A stretch of 64,000 nucleotides of DNA, taken from positions 62,001-126,000 of the forward strand of contig NZ_QLUW01000001.1 of NCBI RefSeq assembly GCF_003268025.1, given 5' to 3'. The DNA is from Paenibacillus montanisoli. Its GTDB lineage: Bacteria; Bacillota; Bacilli; Paenibacillales; Paenibacillaceae. A program made the translations under genes and the position numbers. Each line of letters begins with the position of its first letter. Position 1 is the first letter of the stretch. The notes beneath the pieces are model-generated. The model worked only from the letters and a program-made list of their open reading frames with translations. It did not search any database and had not been told where the DNA came from. Positions 39,485 to 47,175 of this stretch are shown here, piece by piece.

Positions 39485-39527
39485 GACCTACGCTCCTATG
39501 ATTATCGATTATAGGATATAGGATATC

Positions 39528-39541
39528 ATAAAGCGCTTTCA
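39528..39541 (-). promoter_or_regulatory. cre-like CcpA site upstream of the symporter gene
   Basis: ATAAAGCGCTTTCA matches 12 of 14 positions of TGWAANCGNTNWCA and is nearly symmetrical. It lies 44 bp upstream of the symporter start, in the divergent promoter region. Confidence 0.5.
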
Positions 39542-39631
39542 TTGATTAATGGCATTTGAGCCATATCATATAACGGAATAAATATTATACATAACCTCTC
39601 ACCACTACTATAATAATCTGAAAGAGCGGAT

Positions 39632-39645
39632 TGTAATCGCTTTCA
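39632..39645 (+). promoter_or_regulatory. Consensus cre site (CcpA, catabolite repression)
   Basis: TGTAATCGCTTTCA matches all positions of the TGWAANCGNTNWCA consensus. It sits 62 bp upstream of the gene at 39708 and implies glucose repression of that gene and perhaps of the divergent symporter. Confidence 0.7.
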
Positions 39646-39707
39646 AATGAAGCGAAGCTGCGCGGCTTTCGCAGAACATTCTGGTGAGAGGTAGGGCGAG
39701 GACAACG

Positions 39708-41156
39708 ATGAATCACAACAGGCAACCTCAAGCTGGAAGACTTGCGAATTGGCTGCTGTCCTGGGTGCAGCCTAACGGCGCTATACTTGGATTTCATAAT
39801 CGCTCGGCAGGGGGAGCCGATTCGTATCGATGGACCGATTTTACAAGCGATCACAGCACATGGGCGAGTCCGTTGCTTCCTTCCATCGCTCTGCTGCTTC
39901 TTCAAAGGCAGGATGCTAAGTTGGAACGCATGCTGCTGCAGCTTGTGCGCTTTCAGACGTCTGCCTTTCAGGAAGACGGCCAATATGCGCATATCGGATT
40001 TCAATTCGGCGAAAATGAGACATTCAGTCTCATTTACAATGCAATGGCGAATATCTCGCTTGGCTTAACCCTTGAATACGGAGATAGGTTCCTGCAGGAT
40101 GAGGAAAAGGCTGCAATCCGTGAAGCGATGGAGAAGAACTTTAAAGCGATTGACCGTATTTATCCGTTTGGCACTAAAACGATCAGCAATCAGGAGTACG
40201 CGAGGGTTTGGGCGAAGCTGCTCTATGTGCGCGCCTTTGGAGGGGATGATGCCATGCTCGAGGAGCTGCGCGGGCAGCTTGACAATATGGCCTCTCATTA
40301 CCTATTCAGCGGATTGCCGGATCCGGACTGTTTAGCGTCCTACCGCTGCGATCAAGACAAGTCAAGCACGGAGGCCGGCGAATCCTATGGTCTGCTGATC
40401 GGACCGCTGCTTCTAGCTTACCGGCTCTTCGGCGATGAGAACTACCTAAAGCAAGCCGGAGCGCTTTGCCGGCATGTGGCCAGAAGCAGCTGGCAGGACC
40501 GAAACGGTCGCCAGAGGATGCACCGAATATGGAATCGCTCCGGTCGCAAGTGGACCAAGATCGTCGAGCCAAGGCTGATTGCCGGGATGGGATTGACGCT
40601 TTTTTCGATACAGGAGTACATCAAGCTGAAGCCGGATTCGGAGCTTCTGGCTTACTTGGACGACTGCGACCGCACGTTTGCTTATTATCAGAATCCGCGC
40701 GGCTATTTCGGGTCCCCCATCGGCTGTTACAGCGAAGCCGGTATTGCGCCTTCTACAGCATGGCATTCGCACGTTCTCCTCTATTTCGCTGCGAAACCAA
40801 CTGGGCTTCATGATAGGTTCTGGCAGGAGTTGCACGATGAATGTTTAGGTGAATCGGTATCCGTTCTGCTTGGCAACAGCTGCATATGGATGGAATGCGG
40901 ACAGCACTGGACCATTACGGATTATTTTGGCTGGGATCCGTATCAGCTGGTCGGACGCAAGGACGAGGGCCGATCCAGGCGGGATATGAGCTGCGTTGGC
41001 GGGGAACGTGCGCAGCCCGGGCAATTCGGTTTCAAGAACAGGCCTATTTTTATGAAGACGAATGAGGGGATTTATTGCATGCCAGGCCATGCTGAGGAAT
41101 CGGAGCTGCAATTATCCAGCATTGCCGATGTGCCTTACCGCGGCTTATGGAATTAG
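39708..41156 (+). CDS. Unrecognised protein, possibly an (alpha/alpha)-barrel carbohydrate-active enzyme
   Basis: 482-residue cytoplasmic protein that I cannot assign to a family. Alternating helical segments with conserved aromatic and acidic positions (SLIYNAMANISLGLTLEYGD, STEAGESYGLLIGPLLLAYRLFGD, TAWHSHVLLYFA) suggest a toroid of helix hairpins, as in GH88/GH105, heparinase-type lyases or epimerases. The C-terminus turns to beta-like strands (GFKNRPIFMKTNEGIYCMPG). ATG 39708 follows GGCGAGG; the upstream GTG 39684 lacks one. A consensus cre site and the divergent sugar symporter make a carbohydrate role likely. Confidence 0.7.
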   Translation: MNHNRQPQAGRLANWLLSWVQPNGAILGFHNRSAGGADSYRWTDFTSDHSTWASPLLPSIALLLLQRQDAKLERMLLQLVRFQTSAFQEDGQYAHIGFQFGENETFSLIYNAMANISLGLTLEYGDRFLQDEEKAAIREAMEKNFKAIDRIYPFGTKTISNQEYARVWAKLLYVRAFGGDDAMLEELRGQLDNMASHYLFSGLPDPDCLASYRCDQDKSSTEAGESYGLLIGPLLLAYRLFGDENYLKQAGALCRHVARSSWQDRNGRQRMHRIWNRSGRKWTKIVEPRLIAGMGLTLFSIQEYIKLKPDSELLAYLDDCDRTFAYYQNPRGYFGSPIGCYSEAGIAPSTAWHSHVLLYFAAKPTGLHDRFWQELHDECLGESVSVLLGNSCIWMECGQHWTITDYFGWDPYQLVGRKDEGRSRRDMSCVGGERAQPGQFGFKNRPIFMKTNEGIYCMPGHAEESELQLSSIADVPYRGLWN

Positions 41157-41185
41157 AATTCTTGTGAACCAGGCTTACTAAACTA

Positions 41186-41217
41186 AAAAACACGCCAATT
41201 ATGGCGTGTTTTTGTTT
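41186..41217. terminator. Bidirectional terminator
   Basis: AAAAACACGCCA-ATTA-TGGCGTGTTTTTG stem flanked by an A run on one side and TTTTGTTTT on the other, between the converging 39708 gene and the second ger operon. Confidence 0.88.
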
Positions 41218-41221
41218 TGCC

Positions 41222-42328
41222 TTATTCCATTATCCCGTGTGTATCGATGCTGACTTTGATGCGGGGTTCGATTTCCATTTCGGGATAGACCTCGTCCCAT
41301 TTAATCGATTTCCAATAGCGGTTATGGTGCGCTTTGATGTGTAGCCCGATGCCTAATGCATCGCAATTGGCTTGCTGCAAATGCTTGATGACTTCCTTTG
41401 CTTTCTCGTTCAACATCTGCTCCAATTGCGAGCCCACCTTCTTCAGCAGCTCCTCGTCGGTGTGAACCATTTTTGAGATTTCCACTAAATCACACGTGAA
41501 GTCGGCGTTTATGACCGCCTTGACGTTACCCTTACCGGTTGTAACGGTAATGTCGCGCTTGTCTCGGGTCATAAACAGGGAAACATTCACGTTTATAGGG
41601 TCGGCAATATGCTCTGTGACGGTGAAGTATTCGGGATTGAATCTGGATAGCATGACGAAAGACATGGATGCCTTGTCGTCCAGCTCGCCGGTCATCCGCT
41701 TGTCGTGCATGAGGGCGAGTCCCGCTAGTTTAACCCGCTCGACTCCCTTTAGATGAATGATCGGAATTGTAACGTCGGTACCCGTATTCAAGAACAACGA
41801 CGAAACCGAATACGGAGAGGCTTTCGGAATCAGTCCGTTCTCTTCGCCGCTCTGAAGCAAATCATAGAGGTAATCGTTGACCATCAAACTATCCGCGGGT
41901 TTTATCTTAAGCACGGTTTCTGCGGAATCATCCACGATGGCCATTTTCGCATTGATCGGACTGTGGGCCTCCCGATAGTACGATTCGATCGCGGGATAGA
42001 AGCCATTTCTTGCAAATCGTTTGTTGATCAGGATGATGCGTGCTTTGCCGAAGTCCAACTCCTGCGAGACAGCCTTTTTCATTTCCAAATAAGCCTCGTT
42101 AACCGTTCTTCCATCAGCGGCTATATCATTTACGGTGATTGAGGTTTTGCCTTGGCTTGCCGACTTTATGGTCGGGATGGTTATCGTGAATCGAATGCGG
42201 CCGTTATCGAGCAAGTCGAAGCCTTCAGCCAGCTCAATGCGTAAATCCTTCAATTCGCGTTGGTCCCAACACCCGGTCAGCCAAGGAAGGAGGAGAATCA
42301 GGAGCAAGCATTTTACTTGCGGCTTCAT
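41222..42328 (-). CDS. Germinant receptor lipoprotein, GerC family
   Basis: 368-residue C subunit, last gene of the second ger operon (A-B-C). The lipobox is PWLTGC (Cys20), followed by WDQRELKDLR. ATG 42328 overlaps the gerB stop as ATGA and has AAAGGGG at proper spacing, so translation is likely coupled; the longer frame to 42358 lies inside gerB. The middle contains the family-typical KLAGLALMHDKRMTGEL stretch. Confidence 0.92.
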   Translation of the reverse strand: MKPQVKCLLLILLLPWLTGCWDQRELKDLRIELAEGFDLLDNGRIRFTITIPTIKSASQGKTSITVNDIAADGRTVNEAYLEMKKAVSQELDFGKARIILINKRFARNGFYPAIESYYREAHSPINAKMAIVDDSAETVLKIKPADSLMVNDYLYDLLQSGEENGLIPKASPYSVSSLFLNTGTDVTIPIIHLKGVERVKLAGLALMHDKRMTGELDDKASMSFVMLSRFNPEYFTVTEHIADPINVNVSLFMTRDKRDITVTTGKGNVKAVINADFTCDLVEISKMVHTDEELLKKVGSQLEQMLNEKAKEVIKHLQQANCDALGIGLHIKAHHNRYWKSIKWDEVYPEMEIEPRIKVSIDTHGIME

Positions 42329-43434
42329 GTTCGAACCCCTTTCCTCCCTGACAGCCATTTGTGCAGGTTAACCATCATAAACATCATTAAAGTCATCCCG
42401 ATACCTGCCGCCGGCACATAAAGAGCAATGAAGTCTTGCAGCCGAGTCAGCTGCGAGACATTCAGCTTCCATGCTCCACACGCGACTAGGACAATCGCGA
42501 TCACGCTCAGCGCTGGAAGCCGGCTTTCTTTCTTGGAATTTGACAATGCTGATACCGCGGACGCGAACAGCAGCAGATAGGTGGATAATGTAGTCAACAT
42601 AAACAGGATCCAGATTGTCAGTACGATGAGATCCGTTCGATCGATCAGCTTAAACGAGATCGTTTTGAACTGAAACAGCAGCGGTTCGCGGATGAAGCCG
42701 ATCATTTCGGAACTGAAGATAACGGTCGTCGAGAATGCGCAGAGCATATAGACGGCGGTGACCGCAATATTGGTGATCATGGCAATGCGCAGGACGGATT
42801 TAGACGGCATTTGAAAACCGGGCGACAGTACCATAAGAATTCCGATGCCCGCAAACGACATCAAGCTACTCCAAGCCCCCATGCCGATATTGGCAAGTCC
42901 CGAAGAAAATACCGGCAGTATAAAATCTAGTTGAGCATCCTTGAGCGTATAGCAAATCAGCGCGATGAACAACGGGACGAACGCCATGGCGAACGCGGCG
43001 AAGCGGGCGAAAACGCGGATCGGTTTAGCAACGAGATAGGCGGATACGCCGACGAGCAGCAGCGCCAGCATCCAAGCGGGCGTATTCTCGTACGCCCATA
43101 AATTCGAAATGAAGACCCAGTTCACGAGGGTTTCATAGCATATGGTCAATGAATAGACGGCAATTGCCGCGTTGAATAAACCTCCCAACCACGGGCCGAA
43201 TCGCCGCCGCAGCATCTGAAATACGGTAATGCTCCTGTCCTGCTCGCTAAGCTTCCAAATCATGAGCAATTGAAGGCAATTGAATAAACCGCATAATAGG
43301 CACGCAATCCAACCGTCAGGTCCGGCATTGGCATCGACCGCATGCGGAAGGGATAAGACGCCAAGGCCGAACTGCGCTTGGAACAGCAGGGAGAACAACT
43401 GAATGGGACCGATCGGCAGTTTTACGGTCTTCAT
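42325..43434 (-). CDS. Spore germination permease, GerB family
   Basis: 369-residue protein with about ten membrane helices, B subunit of the second germinant receptor. It opens LPIGPIQLFSLLFQAQFGLGVLSLP. Its start overlaps the gerA stop and its stop overlaps the gerC start, so the three genes are tightly coupled. The germinant specificity cannot be read from sequence. Confidence 0.9.
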   Translation of the reverse strand: MKTVKLPIGPIQLFSLLFQAQFGLGVLSLPHAVDANAGPDGWIACLLCGLFNCLQLLMIWKLSEQDRSITVFQMLRRRFGPWLGGLFNAAIAVYSLTICYETLVNWVFISNLWAYENTPAWMLALLLVGVSAYLVAKPIRVFARFAAFAMAFVPLFIALICYTLKDAQLDFILPVFSSGLANIGMGAWSSLMSFAGIGILMVLSPGFQMPSKSVLRIAMITNIAVTAVYMLCAFSTTVIFSSEMIGFIREPLLFQFKTISFKLIDRTDLIVLTIWILFMLTTLSTYLLLFASAVSALSNSKKESRLPALSVIAIVLVACGAWKLNVSQLTRLQDFIALYVPAAGIGMTLMMFMMVNLHKWLSGRKGVRT

Positions 43435-44762
43435 CGGTTCATCTCCCTGACCGGCAGGCAGTAAGGCACGCCGAAGGGTTCTAGGGCGAGCATGTGAATC
43501 AGGATGCCGATAAACGCGAACGCAATGCCGTAGAAGCCCAGAATCGTTGCCCCAACGATAAGGATAAACTGCGCAATCGTCGTGGTTGATCGCAGTTCTA
43601 TGGATGGAAGGACGAACTTCCCAATGGTTGTAAGCGCAATAATGACGATCAGGATATTGGACACGAATCCGATTTGAACGAGCGACTCGCTGATGACGAT
43701 ACCGCCGACAATGCCCGTCATCTGGGCGAGCGCCGAGGGCAGGCGAAGCGTGGCTTCGGCGATGAGCTGGAATATGAAAATCATCAGCATCGTTTCAAAT
43801 ATCGGAGGGTAGGGTACGCTCTCCAGAGAGCTCTTGATGCTGAATAGCATCTTGAATGGAAGGACTTCATAAGTGAAGCCGACAATCGCGATATAAAGAC
43901 TCGGCAGTATGAGACCCAATAGCAATCCGACAACTCTAACCGACCTCATAAGAAGGGATGCCCACGTGCCTTGGATCAGGTCATCCACCGTCAGCATGAA
44001 AGTATAGATGGTAACAGGAAGAATAAGGCATATACTGCTTTGATCGCAAAGCACGCCGATTCTTCCGCGGGCCAGCAGGGCTGACGCGTAATCGACCCGT
44101 TCCGTGCCCAGGCATTGCGGAAACATGGAATATTTGTTCTCCCGCAGCAGCTTGCGAAGCAGGCCGGGATGCAATTCGTGCGTGGACGACAAAGCGGAAA
44201 TACGCTTAGCGGCTTCATCCACGATGCGGCGGTCGGCGGTTCCATCGAGCCATACCAAAGCGACCGGCCGCTTCGCGTTCTTGCCCAGCTTGAAATAACG
44301 CACGCTAAGTTCGCCGGTGGACAGATGCTTGCGAATCAAATTCAAATTACTCTGCAGGTACTCAACGAACCCGTCCCGATTGCCGACTAAGGAGCGCTCA
44401 TTCTCAGGCTCTGTGGGAGAGCGTCTATATTGCTTGCTGACATCGAAGCTGAAGCAGCGAGCCGCCGCTTCCTCGCAGATGAGGGCGCGTCCGCGAATCA
44501 GCGCGTCCACGGCATCCTGCACCGAGTAACAAGGATCTACTTTGGCTGCGGTGAGCAGTTCCTCAATGCTCAGCGAGACTTGACCTTCATTGTTTTCGCT
44601 CTGCAGCTGCTTAAACAGGCTGAGTTCGATTTTGGTCGCTTCGCACATCGTTTCCAAATAGATAAGCATGGCTTTGCCTTTGCCTGCATTCAGCTCGCGC
44701 GTGACTAGATCGTCGGTATGAAACAAAGCCTCTTGAATCGAAGCGATTGTAACGGTTGCCAA
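43431..44762 (-). CDS. Spore germination protein, GerA family (short form)
   Basis: 443-residue A subunit, first gene of the second ger operon and about 100 residues shorter than the two other GerA proteins here, mainly in the N-terminal and C-terminal cytoplasmic parts. It has NRDGFVEYLQSNLNLIRKHL in the cytoplasmic domain and the membrane-domain pattern EATLRLPSALAQMTGIVGG. The highly conserved GAL-GQAAVQAG element is replaced by GGIVISESLVQIG, a more divergent version. The start is TTG 44762 with AGAAGGAG upstream. Confidence 0.9.
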   Translation of the reverse strand: MATVTIASIQEALFHTDDLVTRELNAGKGKAMLIYLETMCEATKIELSLFKQLQSENNEGQVSLSIEELLTAAKVDPCYSVQDAVDALIRGRALICEEAAARCFSFDVSKQYRRSPTEPENERSLVGNRDGFVEYLQSNLNLIRKHLSTGELSVRYFKLGKNAKRPVALVWLDGTADRRIVDEAAKRISALSSTHELHPGLLRKLLRENKYSMFPQCLGTERVDYASALLARGRIGVLCDQSSICLILPVTIYTFMLTVDDLIQGTWASLLMRSVRVVGLLLGLILPSLYIAIVGFTYEVLPFKMLFSIKSSLESVPYPPIFETMLMIFIFQLIAEATLRLPSALAQMTGIVGGIVISESLVQIGFVSNILIVIIALTTIGKFVLPSIELRSTTTIAQFILIVGATILGFYGIAFAFIGILIHMLALEPFGVPYCLPVREMNR

Positions 44763-44841
44763 TGCATACCACTCCTTCTCTAGGTTAGAATGACCAAATT
44801 TTAGAAAAGGATGCGTAGCTTAAATACTGCCGATAAAACAT

Positions 44842-44874
44842 GAACAGCCCTCCTCGATTCAGAGGGGGCTGTTC
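44842..44874 (-). terminator. Terminator hairpin after the 44909 dehydrogenase
   Basis: GAACAGCCC pairs with GGGCTGTTC across a 15-base loop that can pair further (CTC/GAG). It follows the 3' end of the minus-strand dehydrogenase, with a modest T content after it. Confidence 0.6.
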
Positions 44875-44908
44875 GACATTCTGTATGCGCCGCGTGCTTT
44901 TTGAGCAG

Positions 44909-46060
44909 CTATTTGGCTGCGAAAGCGGGTTGGCTATCGAATTCAACGGCCTGGAATTGGCCGGTTAAAGCGGATTCTTTCGCCTTCAAGCACAGCAATG
45001 CGCTCCTGATACCGTCTTCGAGCGAGCAAATGGAGCTCGTGGAGCCCTTCATCAGCTCTACGAAGCTGGCAGCCAACGCTTCGTCTCCGCCGAAATGGCC
45101 ATCGCCGGCTTTGAGTTCGTACGTTTCAACGCGAGGCGTGTGGTGCATATAAACCTTGACGATTCCGGTGTTGAAGTCAAATTCAACGGTTCCTTTGTAG
45201 CCCATGAATCGCGCGCCGCGAGCGCCGGCTTCGTTGCGGACGAAGAAGTTCTGCGAGTAGGATACGTGCATGCCGCTCTCGTAGCGGATTAAAGCGCTGC
45301 CGGAATCTTCATTGCCCGTGTCCTCGGCGTAGCAGCAATACTCCCAGTGAGGGACCTTCGTATTCAGCACGCTGTCGGGGCAGGTCCGCTTGATGTCGCA
45401 GTCGATGCATTTCAGGCCGGCCGGTTTGTCCCCTTTGAAAATCTGTTTCGAAATCATGGCGCAGACGCTAGTGGGCTTCATCCCGAGCACGTAATTGATG
45501 TAATCGAAATCATGCGTCGCTTTCTGGAGGAAGAGGCCGCCGGTCTCGTTCTCGTCGCGGTACCAATGCTGAAAATAAACGCCGCCGTACGGGACATTGT
45601 TCACGGCTTGCACATGCTCGACCGTACCGATTTTGCCGGAATCGATAATCTCCTTGACCAGCTGCACGATCGAGGTGACCCGCAAGGGGAACGATACGAC
45701 GGTCGGACTCGGATTGGCTTCCCAGCTAGCTTTCAGTCTCATTAAGTCGGCCATGTTGGTCGATACCGGTTTCTCCAAAAATAACGGCAGACCAGTCGGA
45801 AGTACTTTGAGCGCTTGCTCCGTGTGGCTGGAACAGCGGGTGCCGATCATGACGCCGTCCAGCCGTTCCCGATCCAGCATTTCTTCAGCGCTGCCGTAGT
45901 AGCGAACGTCGTCGCGAAGTCCCAATCTCTCTCTATTCGCTTGAATCGCTTCGTTCCGGGGATCGACGATGGCGGCAATTCGGCAAGCCGGATCCTGCCT
46001 TAGCGTATCTTTTGCGATGCCTTGAATGCGCCCGCCGTATCCGATGATGCCTATTTTCAT
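44909..46060 (-). CDS. Gfo/Idh/MocA family oxidoreductase
   Basis: 383-residue NAD(P)-dependent dehydrogenase. The N-terminal GYGGR is the dinucleotide site, EKP (LFLEKPVSTNM) the family motif, and THDFDYINYVLG the catalytic-region helix. It also carries a Cys-rich insert (CIDCDIKRTC and a later YCCYAED), in the same place as the two paralogues but with different spacing. AAGGAGGG precedes the ATG. It is divergent from the AraC regulator at 46221 and has no glycosidase beside it, so the substrate is unknown. Confidence 0.88.
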   Translation of the reverse strand: MKIGIIGYGGRIQGIAKDTLRQDPACRIAAIVDPRNEAIQANRERLGLRDDVRYYGSAEEMLDRERLDGVMIGTRCSSHTEQALKVLPTGLPLFLEKPVSTNMADLMRLKASWEANPSPTVVSFPLRVTSIVQLVKEIIDSGKIGTVEHVQAVNNVPYGGVYFQHWYRDENETGGLFLQKATHDFDYINYVLGMKPTSVCAMISKQIFKGDKPAGLKCIDCDIKRTCPDSVLNTKVPHWEYCCYAEDTGNEDSGSALIRYESGMHVSYSQNFFVRNEAGARGARFMGYKGTVEFDFNTGIVKVYMHHTPRVETYELKAGDGHFGGDEALAASFVELMKGSTSSICSLEDGIRSALLCLKAKESALTGQFQAVEFDSQPAFAAK

Positions 46061-46220
46061 GATGAAGCCCTCCTTGAGTCGTTTATGGAAACAAGTATAA
46101 GCCGGAGCTCCGTTCGTTTTCTTTGTCAGAAAAGCCGTATTTTTTATCCAAGCAGGTGCTTGGAAGCGAACGATCTGATAAGCTATTCCTAGCAGCGTTA
46201 TCGTCCCGGAGGTTGAAACT

Positions 46221-47120
46221 ATGGAACAATCGCAAACGGTGTTGGACGCCTATCATCGTACGCGTCTGGAGCAAACGATCGTGATCGACCGGATCATCAC
46301 CATGTTCTATTTCGAATTCGGCAAAGATTACGAATTTACGGGGGAGCGCCATGATTTTTGGGAGTTTCTGTATGTCGATCGAGGCGAAATCGAGGTCATG
46401 GCGGATGATACGCGCCATCTGCTGAAGCAGGGAATGATGATTTTCCATAAGCCGAACGAGTACCATCGCTTCTATGCGGTGGGCGGGAAGGCGCCGAATT
46501 TGATCGTGATGACGTTCGAATGCGGCTCTGAGGCTATTGGACGTTTTCGCGATTTGGTGCTCGCTTTGGACGATGAGGAGCGCAATTTATTGGCCGGCAT
46601 CGTCAAGGAAGGGATGAACGCGTTTGAGTTTCCGTTCCAGCATCCGCTCAAGCGCCGCGAGGACGCCAAGGTCGGCAGCGAGCAGCTGATCAAATGTTAT
46701 TTGGAGACCTTCTTGCTGCGGCTGCTTCGTCGGCAAACGATGAATCCCCGAGCGGTACAGCTATCTTCCGCCGCAAAGGAACGGACGAACGACGAGCTGG
46801 CCCATCACATCGCGAAGTACCTGGACGATCGTTTAGACGAGGCGGTTTCTTTGGAGGACATCAGCAGAACGTTCATGGTCGGGAAAACGAAGCTGAAAGA
46901 ATTGTTCAAGCGAACGACGGGTTATTCGGTCATGGCCTACGCAGCTAACGCGAGAATGGAAAAAGCAAAGCTGATGATCCGCGAAAATACCGACAATATG
47001 ACCGAAATTGCGGAAAAGCTCGGCTTCAGCAGCATCCACTATTTTTCAAAAGCGTTCAAGAAGCATGCGGGCATGACCCCGACGGAATATGCGAAAACGG
47101 TGAAAGCAAGGCTCTCCTAG
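46221..47120 (+). CDS. AraC family transcriptional regulator
   Basis: 299-residue regulator. The N-terminal cupin-type part has GERHDFWEFLYVDRGEIEVMADD and FHKPNEYHRF; the C-terminal AraC domain covers about 195-297 and ends in the signature MTEIAEKLGFSSIHYFSKAFKKHAGMTPTEY. CCGGAGG precedes the ATG. It shares a 160-bp region with the divergent dehydrogenase and is its likely activator. Confidence 0.9.
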   Translation: MEQSQTVLDAYHRTRLEQTIVIDRIITMFYFEFGKDYEFTGERHDFWEFLYVDRGEIEVMADDTRHLLKQGMMIFHKPNEYHRFYAVGGKAPNLIVMTFECGSEAIGRFRDLVLALDDEERNLLAGIVKEGMNAFEFPFQHPLKRREDAKVGSEQLIKCYLETFLLRLLRRQTMNPRAVQLSSAAKERTNDELAHHIAKYLDDRLDEAVSLEDISRTFMVGKTKLKELFKRTTGYSVMAYAANARMEKAKLMIRENTDNMTEIAEKLGFSSIHYFSKAFKKHAGMTPTEYAKTVKARLS

Positions 47121-47133
47121 GGCAGGAAAAAAG

Positions 47134-47173
47134 AAAGGGTACAGGCTCCATAGCGGAGCTTGTACCCTTTTTC
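47134..47173. terminator. Bidirectional terminator
   Basis: AAAGGGTACAGGCTCC-ATAGC-GGAGCTTGTACCCTTT, a 16-bp stem with one G-T pair, followed by T's on one side and preceded by A's on the other, between the converging AraC and MMPL genes. Confidence 0.88.
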
Positions 47174-47175
47174 AT

